The translations under genes and the position numbers were made by a program. The notes below the pieces were generated by a model. It ran no database searches. It was not told where the DNA came from and saw only the letters and a program-made list of their open reading frames with translations. This document shows, piece after piece, positions 12,301 to 24,509 of a DNA stretch of 64,000 nucleotides. The DNA comes from Polytrichum commune. Its lineage: Eukaryota; Streptophyta; Polytrichopsida; Polytrichales; Polytrichaceae. Numbering within the stretch: position 1 is the stretch's first letter; each line of letters opens with the position of its first letter. Location: NCBI GenBank assembly GCA_950295325.1, contig OX485808.1:11224501-11288500 (forward strand), in the 5' to 3' direction.

Positions 12301-12983
12301 ACTGTGATCTCCGGTGGAGCTGACAATAAGGTCTGCAACTCGATTGTGCACATTGTGAATGCTGTGCTTTTGCCTTCTGCAACTCTGGGCCAAATCCCCA
12401 TCTACAACGGCACATCTAACGCCCCAGGTTGGTTAATTTCCTTCGCTGCAGTTTGAAATACGAGTTGGTTATTGAAAGGGGTTTCCAATTTAAGCACCTT
12501 AGCATGTGTTATTTGGATATTGTATGAACAAGTTATCAACTTTCTAACTGTTTCCTAAAGGTTGAACTCAAAATAATATCCGTTTACACTATTGTCCACT
12601 TACCTGATACCACCAAAGATTATGTAACAACTAATACGATGTACTACAGTCAGACAAATGCAGGCTTCAAATACATGGGAGTGGTACATAATGTTGGTGT
12701 GAAGTAATGTGGTGGGTTTGGGTATTTCATGTCTAATTTAGATTCTTATAGATTCTTATGTTTCGAACACACACATCTTTGTAATCGATATCTACGCTGG
12801 AAGGTAGTTTTCTGGTCAAACTGTAGGAGTTGGCTTTTGTGTCAAAAGTTGTTTTTGGGAGGTTTGTTGCTCAACAATTTTATTCTATAATTTAATGCAG
12901 GCTCAAGTGGTGCCGCTGCCTTGACCATTGGTGCATGGGGATTTGGACTTTCAGCTGCTATTGCCACAGCAATGTTAATGTAA
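9388..12983 (+). CDS. Secreted single-FAS1-domain protein, probably GPI-anchored and N-glycosylated
   Basis: Five exons: 9388-9456, 10609-10811, 11868-12018, 12265-12427 and 12901-12983, all with GT-AG introns, giving 222 aa. Residues 1-23 form a signal peptide (MAMLRSCVLALVVLAVLPST...). Residues about 26-180 form one fasciclin domain with the H1 motif TVLAPTNSAI (62-71), the central YH motif in LLYHIIP (100-106) and the H2 motif IVHIVNAVLLP (168-178). Many N-x-S/T sites are present (NDT, NAT, NST, NLT, NKT). The C-terminus has a small-residue patch (SSGAA, 197-201) followed by a hydrophobic tail, typical of GPI attachment. FAS1 proteins act at the cell surface in adhesion and wall or matrix organisation. 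No long Pro/Ala arabinogalactan region is seen, so I avoid calling it a classical FLA. Four introns, three of them inside the FAS1 domain, are unlike the mostly intronless flowering-plant FLAs. Confidence 0.88.
9485..10525 (+). repeat. Three imperfect ~350-bp tandem repeats filling FAS1 intron 1
   Basis: Landmarks recur three times in register. The sequence G-C-(A/G)-TTGCTGCATG occurs at 9685, 10036 and 10389. TGAAGCATCCGTGGCCC or its decayed form recurs in each unit, as do CTCC(C)...AGTATG and a GGCTGGAGACTATG block (9836 and 10197). The units are about 9485-9835, 9836-10196 and 10197-10525, clearly diverged from each other. They occupy nearly the whole 1152-bp intron. Confidence 0.85.
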
Positions 12984-13407
12984 ATTGAGATTATGTACAC
13001 GGTCTAGGGTTTTATTGAGCTCTGCACAACAAGGACGTGTTTGATTTTAGTTTCCATCTTTTTTGTGACGATTTTTGGCTGGCAATGTATTTACTCGAAC
13101 TGTAGAGATTTGTATCGTACTCATGTGCACTGTGGCAAGGGCTATGTTATGTGCCTGTTCCAGTGCATTCGATAAATGTTGTCAATTGACCCTGAAGGTT
13201 GGTGGATGTTGTAGAAAGTGACTGTTTTTCGCAGCCGAGAGAGAAGGTGAAGGTAGTGTGAAATAGCTTTTTGTTGAGAATTATTGTGTTTTTAGCAAGA
13301 TTATGCTGCAAGTCTTATGTACTTGAAATATTTCTTTTCTCGGCAGATGTTCAAATTGGAAGTGGATGTAGAACAAATATCTGCTCCATGCTGTTCAAAA
13401 TTCAGAA

Positions 13408-13413
13408 AATAAA
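13408..13413 (+). terminator. Candidate poly(A) signal of the FAS1 gene
   Basis: A canonical AATAAA lies about 425 bp after the FAS1 stop codon, on the coding strand, followed by T-rich and A-rich sequence. It is a plausible 3' end signal; plant signals are loose, so other sites may be used. Confidence 0.4.
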
Positions 13414-16400
13414 AGGTTCATTGAATTGACAAATTATTTGTAAAGTGCAAATTATATTCAGTGTGCAACATTTGACTTGCATATAATTAACTGTAGACAA
13501 TTAAATTATAAAATGTAATTGATCAATATGTCGGTACATGTCGTGAGAAGTATAACATTGTATAATTATTATTCATTTCAAAGGATAGATATATGAATTT
13601 GAATATTCAATAAACACCCTCGCCTGATTGGTACCTATTACATGTTGACTCCAATCTGTACAAATCACCTTCTGTAGATGGTATGCACAACAGGCATAAT
13701 ACAACAACTTCACTTCACCCATAAACTCGCCCAAGTATTTCTCTCCTATGTTTCTTTGAAAATCAAACTTAGAACATGCATCAGTCACAAGATTGAGTAT
13801 ACAATCTCCAAAGATGTTTATGCAATTTTCTATGTCAGCTTAACAATATCGAGTCTTTTTCTCTAAACAATGCTAAGAAATTCTTTGCTAGGATTAAATA
13901 TGAAATTGTGGGAAAAGATTTGTGTGTTTTGAAGAATGTAACTGAGAAAATATTGACAGCCCTGTGCATTGTATATTGTAATTTGGCATTGAAACTTCAT
14001 TATGTGAAATTAACCAGAGAAAAAAGAACAAGTAAACAAGCACATTAAACAACCATAGGGCCACTATACTGTTGTAACAACCATTCATAGGTGGAAATTA
14101 TAAAACATTAGCTGCAAACAAAGTTATACATAATAACACACCTTATATTATGGTACGAAAACTGACTGTCCTGCAGTCCCACTGCTATGGACTGGGTCCC
14201 TGTGTGCGTCTTAAATGAAGGTTTCTATGTGAAAGATTATGGGTCACCGAAATGAGCTCATGATTGTGAAAGAATCAAAGCCTTCAAATTAAGTGTTCTG
14301 ACACCTAGGTTTTACACTGTTTGGCAGGATGTAGTGTATATACTGTACTACCCACAGCCTCCTGTGTGCTTCAATGCTTCATCATTGATCAACTGAAGAA
14401 AAATTGTGAGTTTCAACATAACAATAAATAGATGCATGTATTCATGTGAGTTCCTTTGACTACAGCAGCACAGTATAGAGTAACTCAAGCATGGGATCCA
14501 ACCGTCTTTTGATATGAAATAGAATAGTGGACAGCAAGTCCACATGGTACACATTAATATTAGTAATAAAATGAACGGAGAGAACCGACCGCTAGTTACA
14601 GATGAACCGGTTGAGTTTGACAAATCACCAGTTCAAATTTCAAGACCTCGGTAGGATTACCAATGAATTTAGAGGAATCTATAGAATATTTCTCAATACA
14701 ATAAAGAAAATCCAAAACATATCCACTTGTAACTGGTTAATCTTTGGAAACACTAGGATCTAGACCGATTATGCCCAAAATCCTCCCGGTACATTACCAT
14801 AATATCACGCTCGTGGCAACCAAAGTGCATATGCTATTAAGGAGTTATGTAGTGTTAACATGGACGCGTGATAAAAGAGGATTAGTGTAGCATGTGACAT
14901 TATGAAGTACCACAAAGTCAACATTGCAATAATGACAATAATTACAATGATGACAATGTGATATGCACAAGTGTGTGGTTTGAATTCTTTGGTTACTCAT
15001 TTCAATGTTAAAACTCGTGATATATGGGAGGGAAACATGACAACAAGGAGTGAGATCTAAACCAAGGACAATCCGTCCTTGGGGTTCCGAGATATAAGAG
15101 AAGGAGGACACTAAGGAGGTTGACATTACGGAGTTTAGAGTGTATACCTGATACTCATCTGGCTTGCTCCTTGTGAACCAGGCTTAACCTGTGGGAAGCA
15201 CAGTAAAAGAGGAAATCATAAAATGAGAATTTGGACTGTTGATGCTTTCTGATCTATATAAACCCCAAGGGTGTCATCAACACATGCAATTTCCTACAGG
15301 TTCAGCTTACTGCTATCTTATCAAGTAGTGTGATCAAGTCTTCTTACTTGCAAGCTTGCTTGCACATTCTGCAGCAGGTGGCTTGTTGGGGATGCAATTC
15401 CTGATCGAACGGCTGGATTTGGAGTTAGTGATCAAGGTAATACAGGAAGCAAGACGAACTGAGAAAGGAAGTGATCAACGGTAGGATAGCAAGCTTACAA
15501 AGTCGTTAAATCCACAAACTGGGATCGTTTTTGAGCTGATGGCTTCTCCTTTGAGCACACAATTGTTTCTGCTTAACAAGCATTCAGACAGTTACGATTC
15601 TGTTCTCCTTCAAGTTCCCAGTAAGCTTACCCAAAGTTGAGGTGTTTTTAGGTTGAATGATGTAAGCCAGGGTGGGAACTCTCTCTTCTTTTAAAATGGT
15701 TGTTTCCAAATCAATCCTAATACTTCTAACAAGTTGGTGATTTCTTCTTTCACAAAGAGGAAGAGCATGCTTGGAAAGAGGGCACTACGACGTATCCATT
15801 AACATGATTTGTGTCTAAATCAAGAAAGGTTTGCACTTTCAAATGTCATTTTTATAACTAGTTAGGAATAAAGTCTCCAAAACATGGGTCACAATCCAAA
15901 CTCCCTAGGTGTAGGATTTCACTTCTACAAAGACTCATAAAAATTCTTAGAATTTATAGTCTTAGAGATGTTTACAACCCAACAATGGCTTCATAACATT
16001 ATTAAGCAGTGTGCGTTTGTTCATGTGGGCCGTGAGAATATAACCATGAGATGCTTCCAACCTTTTACATGTAATGTCCCAAACATGACTTCATAGAATT
16101 GGTTTAGGAACTCCAAACCAAGTTCCAAAGACAATGATGCATGCGAGCGCTACAGAGATAGAGTTGCCACCCCGGGGGTGTAATGTCGTTGGTGTTGTGT
16201 TGCAATGGGCCACATGAAGTAGCCTAGTTTGTAGAGGTGCAATGAATTTCACTGAAATGGCAGTCTGATATTCTCTTGTTTGTATGAGGCTCATCTGTTG
16301 TGAAATCTTCCTCGCCTCTCTCTATGGAGAGATGTGGGCATGATTTCTGACATTCTTGGACTTTCGAGTCCTCATTTGGGCCTATAAAGTCCAGTCAGAC

Positions 16401-16432
16401 ACAACTTGGTATGGTTGAAGTAGGTCACAAGT
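13414..16432. other. Gene-free spacer
   Basis: AT-rich, with short scattered open frames only. A TATA-like CTATATAAAC at about 15254 is followed by ordinary non-coding sequence. No RNA gene or complete transposon could be delimited. Confidence 0.4.
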
Positions 16433-16530
16433 CGCTACACTGATTATCCCAATTAGTGAGGGTTTAGGGCTAATAGTGCGTGTGGGAAAGTAGTGAAGGT
16501 GATACTAAATTTCTTTACACTATGTACTTT
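16433..16530. mobile_element. End fragment of a MITE related to the one at 24113-24509
   Basis: The sequence from CGCTACACTGATTATCCCAA through GTGTGGGAAAGTAGTGAAGG to TTTCTTTACACTATG aligns with the reverse complement of the right end of the 24-kb element. Only one end is recognisable. I could not find its partner within the next kilobase, so it is a fragment or a much-changed copy. Confidence 0.55.
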
Positions 16531-17224
16531 TGAGTAGTACTTTTGATAGTAAGTTATGAAGATCTCATTTTCATATTCTATATTTGAGTACCTAACATAA
16601 CAATAGAGGGTGCCCTAAAAAAAATCCATATTAAACAACATTTTGCTACTACTTCTAGGTACTTGATCATAATGTTGATGGTTTTAGTATACCGGAGCAT
16701 TTTTTTGTATACTTGACTGTGCTTGCTCCTTAATGTTTGTTGAGTATCGTTTTCCCTACCCCTTACCACCATATTTATCAACAGAGATCAACTTTTTGCA
16801 TGTGTCGAGGAGAAGATTCAACAATGTTGATCTACCATCAAGTGTGCCTATCTCATGAGCTTCTTGAAAAATTAGCAACCTCTAGCAAAGACTACTCCAT
16901 GATAACATTCTTCAACTTATTCTTGAGATAATTTTTCAAATCATAACAACTTGCAAGTTTTTATTTCATCATGAAGAGTTGGCTTCACAATGCATCATTC
17001 CACAGACAAAATCTATCTTGCCGTGTCCTTCAATTATTTTACTTGGAGACATTCCAATTACGCTCATGATATGAGAGATCGATGGCCCCTCTTCAAAATT
17101 GCTAGTGTCTCTATGTAGACTCTCTTCCATAAATCTTCCATCTTAGGAATCAAGGGACACAATGAACAAATGAAACCCATATACTTTACATGAAACCCAT
17201 ATACCTTGCATTCACATACTCCGT

Positions 17225-17620
17225 TGGTCCCTCAAGCGTAGTGTGAAGTGAACTTGGACCGGCTACGCCCTTCCCACCAATGAGAGTGCTTGAAGTGTAA
17301 TGGTCACGGGCTCTCAGTCTCGTGTGTGAAGTGGGCCTCAGGGCCTAGCTTGGGGACCGGCGGGTGTGCGCGAGGAGCCGACTTTGCTGCCGCTTCTACC
17401 GGCTATGAAGTCCCAACCCTGAGGCAGATGGAGCCTCGGAGAAAGTGCAGTCACTTGATGACTGGTTGCCGCAAATCTTCGCAGCACCGACGACCACGCT
17501 CTTCGTGAATGCCCAAGCCCAACCCTCTGTCATGCGGGCCCGGAGTGGGGAGCCAGCTCTGAAACGGATGCAAGGACCTGGATGATGTTACAGTGCTTCT
17601 CTCTGAGAGGGCAGCATACC
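17225..17620. other. GC-rich island of unknown nature
   Basis: About 400 bp, strikingly richer in G+C than its AT-rich flanks, lying some 400 bp upstream of the YrdC start codon. It contains an open frame of 72 codons on the plus strand without a recognisable domain. I compared it mentally with rRNA, 7SL, U3 and RNase P/MRP features and found no convincing match. It may be a first non-coding exon or CpG-type promoter of the next gene, a retroposed fragment, or a structured RNA. A short direct repeat (TGAAACCCATATAC, twice at about 17165-17205) lies just upstream. Confidence 0.4.
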
Positions 17621-18035
17621 TTAATTTCCTCTCTCCGTGTGAAGCGTGAAGAGAGATGATTTACTTTTAAGATTAGGCTTATTTTTATGAAATTACCTCC
17701 ATGTCTGAACCCTGCCTAAGTAAGACCCATCTTCCTTACTTCAATACACATGTCTCTTATCTGTGCCGGTCACCTCTTTCTGCCCGCGGCCTGACACGCT
17801 TTTCATTGGGCCATTTCAAATTGCGTTGCTGCCAGGTTATCTACCCACCATTGCAATCTTGAAGCTCTGATTTATTATGACTCACTTTCGGAGTCCGACA
17901 AGTGGAGGGAAAGACTCAGTTAGTTCAATGCATTCTCTCACACTCTACAACTAACTCAACTTACATCACCGATTTCATGTGCTCATTGGGCATGTGGGTG
18001 CCATCGTTGTAAGTTAAGATAGTGATTGAGCAGCT

Positions 18036-21000
18036 ATGGCGACCACTGTGTTACCGTCGTCGCTGCTGCCCTCCGCCAGCACCACAAGACAAGCGCAATT
18101 GGGCGGTGCATTCCGGGACAACTCTTTTGTGAGCTGTGGGTTCTGTAGGTGGGATCCAATTAGGCTAAATTTTTCAAGGCAATCTGTGACTGTGCGAGCT
18201 GTGGCAAAGAGGAGCCCCAAGAGGCTCAAGTACTCCGGTGCTGGCTCCCGCAAGGTGGGTGGACTTATTTTCCTAGTTTCGTGTATTAGGTCAAGCGGTT
18301 TGTTGTATGTTTGTATAGCTCTTTGTTTTACTTTCTTCTTAAATTTTTTTATTTTGTATTTTGTAATGATCATCCCCACTTTTGGTTTCTGTCTTCTGGG
18401 TCACACCCACTTGAATGTGCCATTTCTTTTTTAAGAGAAAGCCATATGCAAAATTGTGTTCGATCTAAGGTAGGCGAGTCTCGAATAGTTGCTCTTTCCT
18501 GTTCAGTATGAAAATGAACTCCTCCGATTTGCATCCTCTAAACTTCGGCTAGAATTTTTTTCTTATCTGCCATTGTGGATGGAGAAGCCCGGTTCAGGTT
18601 CAATCGCAGAGAAATTTGGAGCCTACCTTGAATTGATACGAATTTTCAAAGGTGCCAGTTCTCCATTTTTGAGGTGGTACACTTGTGTACCAGGATTCCC
18701 AGGTGGAGCTATTGCAAGTGGATCCTTCCGGTGCTGACTTGTGGAGATTGGATGCAATTGTGGAGTTAATTAAAAACGGAGGTGTTGGCGTTATCCCTAC
18801 AGACACTGTGTATGTATATGGGTCTTCTCACCCTTGGTTGCAAATGGGTGCAATAGTAGGACATCTGTATTTTGTATCTTGTATTTTTCTCAGTTCATCG
18901 ATGGTGTGAATCACTTTGTTGAGTATAATTTGGAAGTGTATATTGTAAAAGACCTGAAGTAACCATCATCTTGGCATTGGCTCTTTTCTTACAGCTTGTG
19001 GCAAACATCTTCTTGCAAGTGTTTAGGCTTTATGAGGATGGGAGTAGCTCTATGTGATTAGGTGAATTTAACAATCGCATATGGTGTCTCTCAGATACGC
19101 GATTGTGTGTGACCTCAAAAATCGTCAAGCAATAGATCGTATGTACAGGTGCATACTTGTTTATTCATAAGTATCTGTCTTCCTCATGTGGTTGCATCAA
19201 ATTGGCCGATTCTGGAAGTGATCTGGAGTATTTTGGTTTTATAAGCTACAAGTTTCGCAAAAGATATAAATGTTTGCTTACCCAACATTTCTGGTGCAGG
19301 ATTAAGAATATGGATCCAAAAAAGGTATGTATCTACACCTTCCACATTCTTCTGTCACTGTCAATATTAACTTTTGCAAGAAATTGTGTCAAGTATAGGC
19401 ATTCCAACCAAATCTCACTGTCATTATTCATCTGCCTACCCCTGATTTTGCACAGCTGATTTGGAAATATTGCTGGTCGATCTGTCTGTAGCATACTTTT
19501 TTCTTCTCGATGTAGACTCCATTGCGGTTTGTCAGAGTAGCAACATGATGTAGATTCTACACCTATCTCAGGTTTGGGTGCAACACTTAAGCCTCTCAAT
19601 TTTACTCAAGGTGAGAGTGGTCAACTCATGCAGCCATTGAGTATATTATGTCGATCATTCCAAGATGTCGACAAGTACACAATGGGATTCCCACGTGGCA
19701 ACAGTCACGGACAGACTAATGTGTTTCGAGCAGCTCGACAATGCCTTCCTGGACCTGTGAGTGCCGTTGAGCCATTTCTTGGTGGTAAATACTTTTTTGC
19801 TTGTGGTGTAGTGCGTTGCTATTTAAACCATTTTGTATCTTGTATGATGTCTTTGATATGGCTCTTGTGTACACAAGAATCAGACTTATATTTTTCTTAG
19901 GGTTGAGAGGCTTGGAACAGAGCAACTTAACCCAATCTGGGCCTCTCCATGCACAAAAACATGTATTTGGGCTAATACTTCCATTTTTTAGCTAATTGTC
20001 TAAAAAATGATCCAATCTTAAATTAACTCATTCTTCAAGTGCTTTTTTCAAATCGGTTGAGTACATTAATATTTCTGAGGAATTGGGTTCAAACACATGT
20101 GCCTTTGGATGCAAATACATACTTAAGTGATCTGATATGATTGTCACATATGAGGTTTTCTTTTTAATAAAAATAATAATTTAAATTCATTGACATAAGA
20201 TAATGCACTATATAAAGTTTCAAAATCATAAATACAATATTTATGATTTTATGGAGACTCATAGAAATTGTAGCACATAGGGTGAACATTGAACATAGGT
20301 TCTCAAGGGTTTAGTTCCAGATGGTTGCTTGGCTGCGATATGTGGGTGTGTAGACTTCCAGTAGGTTATATCGAAACTGAGATTCTTCTTGTTCCTACTG
20401 GTCCTGTGCAGTATACATTTATCCTTACAGCAAGTAAGGACCTTCCGAAGCAGTGCACAACTGCTGGTGGAAATGCGGCCATGAGTTGTGCATTTCGTAA
20501 AAGTGTTGGTGTGCGTATGCCAGATGACATCATTTGTGCAGCTCTACTTTCCAAATTGGATGAGCCCTTGCTCTGTACCAGGTGAATTCTTAAGAACCAG
20601 AGTTGACTCAGTTTGCCCTGGAATGCCAGATTGTTTATACGGAGATGTGACAATTTGTACAAACGCCCAACAAGCATTGAAACAATACTTTATTGGTCTA
20701 TGACAATGAATCCACTTTTAGCATGCCTGTTGGAAAGAAGTGAAATAAAAGTCATATATGACAATGGTGATTAGGTATTCATGGTATGTATTGAGTCTAA
20801 GTCATTCATACAAGCTCAAATCTCCCTTCAATTCACTTTACATATTTGTATGCTCTGATTGGAATATTGCAAATGATAAATGGGCATTGGGACATTTGAC
20901 ACTTTAAGCTAAATTAATTAAGAACTTATTTTCAACTTCTCCATATGACACCTAGAGGCCCAAAATGGGCCTGGCGGACCTTGAAGGTTTAAATAGGCAG

Positions 21001-22356
21001 GTATTGTTAAACTTCTGACTGGGTTTGTCAAATCTACTCTCCTCATTCAGCACAGTATATATTGTTTCTACATGGAGGCAAACTGCATGGTTATAGTTGC
21101 ACATTGAGGAAAGGGACTCACCTTTCTAATTAAATGTGAAGGGGAGCTAATTTAGAGTACTGCTTGTTGTGACTGGATTTGGGATGGCATTTAGTGTAAA
21201 GCAACGTTCCGAGAATGAGTGGATGCTGGATCCAGTCATCATTGCAGATACTTATGGTGCTTCTGATGGGAGAGAGGTACTGTTCCACCATCTTATCATA
21301 ACAACCATTGTTAAGAATGACAAATCAACCTAGTAATTTGTCATTGATAAGAATTACATGTCCATGATACAATGCAAATCACTCCTTGCCATTGATATGT
21401 TTTGTACACCACTATGAGCATATGTGCTGCTCAGTGAAGACAAATGTTGTATGTTTACTAACTTGAAATCTGTGTAAGAAATCTGCACAGGGTGTAGACT
21501 TCGTTGTAGATGGAGGTGAACGTCTTGCTTATCCGTCCACAGTAGTTGATATGACAGGCCAAATGCCCAAAATATTAAGGCGTGGCAAGGTGAGTAAATT
21601 TCTCCTTGTGTTCTTGCCATTGGTACTTGCTGTCATGAATACAGTAAGCCCCTTGTCTTCCAGTATGAGAGGTGCACAATGAACGGATGTTACCAGAGGG
21701 CTTGAGTCCTAGTTGAGATTCCTTTGCATTAGAGTTATCCTTAAAGAGTCTCAAAATTCATGGTTTGGTAGGATTTGGGCAAACCAACCCATACACTCGT
21801 TCCTTGTTGGATGCTTAACCATTGCCTCCAAGGAACCAGTGTACAGGTTGGTTTGCCCCAGCTGTTTGGTTGGGAGATTTTGGCCCACATTTGACCATCT
21901 TTCGGCAAAAGTCAAATGCCTCCCTTCATTTCACTAAAATTAGGGGTTCTGACACCAATTGAACACTCCTTCATAAAATGTCAAAAGTGGGCCAAAACTC
22001 CCTACCAAACCATGAGTTGTTGAGAGGCATTAATGATAACTCTGTCGACAATGGAATTGAACCATCCTGGTTTCCTTGATCACATGTCTTTTTATTATAT
22101 GGGATGAGATATGCAAGTTGCAATATAAAATGTCCACTGATGACACCCCCAAGGATATAGAATGTGCACAGGTAGAAATTATCAACTAGACAGACTTGGA
22201 TGTCCATATGAGAGGCCTGATCACTGACTTTAAATCTACCACCCACAGGGCCCTGTAGAGGACTGGATGATTATGGAATCGCGGGACTCAATTGAAGTTT
22301 CGGGTGGTGATGGTGCATCAAATCCTTATGCTTCAAGCTCTGCCACACCATACTAA
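18036..22356 (+). CDS. YrdC/TsaC-like threonylcarbamoyl-AMP synthase, probably organellar
   Basis: Nine exons: 18036-18254, 18703-18809, 19095-19148, 19300-19324, 19634-19756, 20412-20581, 21195-21276, 21491-21589 and 22249-22356, giving 328 aa. All introns are GT-AG and all joins keep frame. Exon 1 (73 aa) is Ser/Thr/Arg-rich and non-conserved, like a plastid or mitochondrial transit peptide. The YrdC domain follows: VGVIPTDTVYAIVCDLK (101-117), KKPLSILCRS (134-143), and a PGP-YTFILTASKDLPKQ block. The family makes threonylcarbamoyl-adenylate from threonine, bicarbonate and ATP for the t6A37 tRNA modification. The protein closely resembles Arabidopsis At5g60590 and lacks the extra C-terminal Sua5 domain. 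The exact start of exon 2 could be 18694 instead of 18703 (three extra codons, same frame). Organellar location is inferred from the N-terminus only. Confidence 0.93.
21732..22042. mobile_element. MITE-like element in intron 8 of the YrdC gene
   Basis: Two inverted arms of about 50 bp delimit 311 bp. The left arm runs GAGTTATCCTTAAAGAGTCT then CATGGTTTGGTAGG. The right arm, reverse complemented, runs GAGTTATCATTAATGCCTCT then CATGGTTTGGTAGGG. The interior is non-coding. No unambiguous target duplication was found, so the superfamily is open. It sits clear of both splice sites. Confidence 0.6.
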
Positions 22357-24112
22357 ATATCTTGCCATTGGGTGCTGTCAAATTATGTACATGTTTGTAT
22401 GTAAATAGCACATTTGTATGTAAGACATAGGTTATCCCTGTTAGTTCTGATACTCGTGCACATGTGCTTCTTGAGGTCACATTTACCCCTCAATGTCATG
22501 TATGTAGAATTGTAGACAAACCGAAATGAGGAGAGTAAAGAACACATCAAGCATTGATTTTGATGTCTTCACCCGATAATCACTGTGTACAAGACATTTG
22601 AGTTCATCATGCAGCAGTAGGCGGCTGCTTGTGACAGTCATAGATATTTGTCGAGGATCACATTAGGGAATTAGGTGAACATTGTTGAAGATGTCCCAGC
22701 TCCATCTATTGATCAGCATTGATGTGTTTCAACTTGACTTTATGCATGTCAGCTCTCCACTCTCAATCTGAAATTGCATGCAATCAAACAAATGGTACAG
22801 GGACTCTAGAAACTCATGTATTAGAAATGTTTTCTGCTGATCCCTGTCAAGTACTATTTTTTTAACTAATTGTGTACGATTGTACTCCCTTGCCAAAACC
22901 CAGATGGGGTTGTATATAATTCTTGCATGTGTTGTTGCATGTAAATCATGTGTGTTGTCTTTGATCTTTATTTGCAACATCTATAACTCAACTCTAATTG
23001 CACAGTCAACCCCCAAAAGCATGGGAACCTTGGAACATGCTATAAATATTGAATTTGCGTAGAGCAAAAGATTCTTTAGAACATGGAGGCGATGCGAGCA
23101 AAAGAAAAAGAAGCGTTGCCAAAGCCAACAAGGGCAATGCTAGCATAGACATTATGGGTGAGTAGGCTTAATTTGGGTCAAACCATTCCAATAGTGGTTT
23201 TTGGGGTAGTCGTTTGTTACTCAATTTCATTACACAGATCTTGTATTTTTATTAGCCGTAATATGAAGATTTTCTTTCTCCGTCAATATTGTTTATGGTT
23301 TGGGTTGTCCCACCCAAACCATCTCGATTTGAATTGTTGGTTGAGTTGTGCCATTCAATTTTGCATGTATTGATGTAAAAACCACTTCTAAATGGCACAT
23401 TGTTAAAATTCACATGCCATTCTTTAATGTTTTCGGATTTATCCTTTGTTCCTATATATGTCAGTGTCTCAAAATGCCCAAAAAGTCTCAATTTACCTAA
23501 TATATTGTGCCTAGCTTTCACACTTGGAAATAATTAGATATTATCAATTATGTACCACTCGTAATGATGGGAATAGTGGTACACTAATTCTAGTGAATAC
23601 TATGAGCCAAAATAAAGAAATCCACACTTAAAACACAGGGGGCAATGTTGTGGGTGCACATTATTTACCAACCCATACTAGTAACATTGGAGGTCCAAAA
23701 AACAAATGATGACCTTGCTCGTGTCCACAAGCCAATTGTCTATCTTGTGGAGCCTCTCATGCTCTTTCTAAAGACACCAAAATCACCTCCTAATTATACC
23801 TAGCATTTGACAACAGTGATCATTCAAAGATCAACTGCATATACCTCCATGTCAATTTTGATGTTTTGTCAATTTTTTATATTTTCTCCCTTGATTTTTG
23901 ATGTTAGGAAATGGGTTGATGCTCTTTGGATTCACATTATTAGTTGTTCTTAATTAATACCTTACCCACAACTAGAAGTGAAAGTATAAGAGCATTGTGA
24001 GTGGTTGAAGATTCAAGTGTAACTAGTGTTGCACACTAATTTCATGTGTGATGGTGTACAAGATGAGCCACACTATAGGGATGCAAAGGGTAAGGGCCCG
24101 ACTGCACTTGCC
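22357..24112. other. 3' flank of the YrdC gene and spacer
   Basis: The first 400-600 bp probably contain the 3' UTR (T-rich, with repeated TGCATGT/TTGTATGT elements). Beyond that, AT-rich sequence without recognisable genes. Confidence 0.4.
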
Positions 24113-24509
24113 CATTACACTAATTATCCTAATTAGTGTGTGTGGGGCTAATTCCCCAAACCACTATTTTGCCAAGTCTCAAACATAGTAAGGACTAGAA
24201 TTTTTACTAAGCGATACTCCATGCATTTCAAGCAAATTAGTGTGTGCTCTAAGGTGTTTGTATAGAGATAAATATATGCAAACACACGCTTGTCATTCAA
24301 TAGTGCCAAAATGAATAGTGCCAGTACTTTCAATGAATAGTGTTGATATGAATAGTATTTTTAATGAACAATGCCAAGATGAAAAATGCTTCCTAAATCT
24401 TTTGGTGGCACTAAATTTTATACTGTAAAGAAATGTTGTATCACCTTCACTAATTTCCCGCACACAATATCAACCCTCCCTTGTGCTAATTGGGATGATT
24501 GGTGTAGTG
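24113..24509. mobile_element. MITE with CACTAC/CATTAC-type inverted ends
   Basis: The left end is CATTACACTAATTATCCTAA. The right end, reverse complemented, is CACTACACCAATCATCCCAA. The 397-bp interior is non-coding and contains several GAATAGTGCC-like short repeats. The ends loosely recall CACTA elements, but I could not find a 3-bp duplication, so the superfamily is tentative. A related end occurs at 16433-16530, so at least two copies of the family lie in this window. Confidence 0.6.

Noticed and set aside
15240-15700. TATA box (CTATATAAAC) with a following transcript-like region
   Set aside because: No coding frame, splice pattern or LTR ends could be found around it; a lone TATA-like word in AT-rich DNA is weak evidence.
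17290-17508. GC-rich island as an rRNA, 7SL, U3 or RNase P/MRP gene
   Set aside because: None of the conserved core motifs I know for these RNAs is present, and no plant snRNA upstream element (TCCCACATCG type) was seen nearby.
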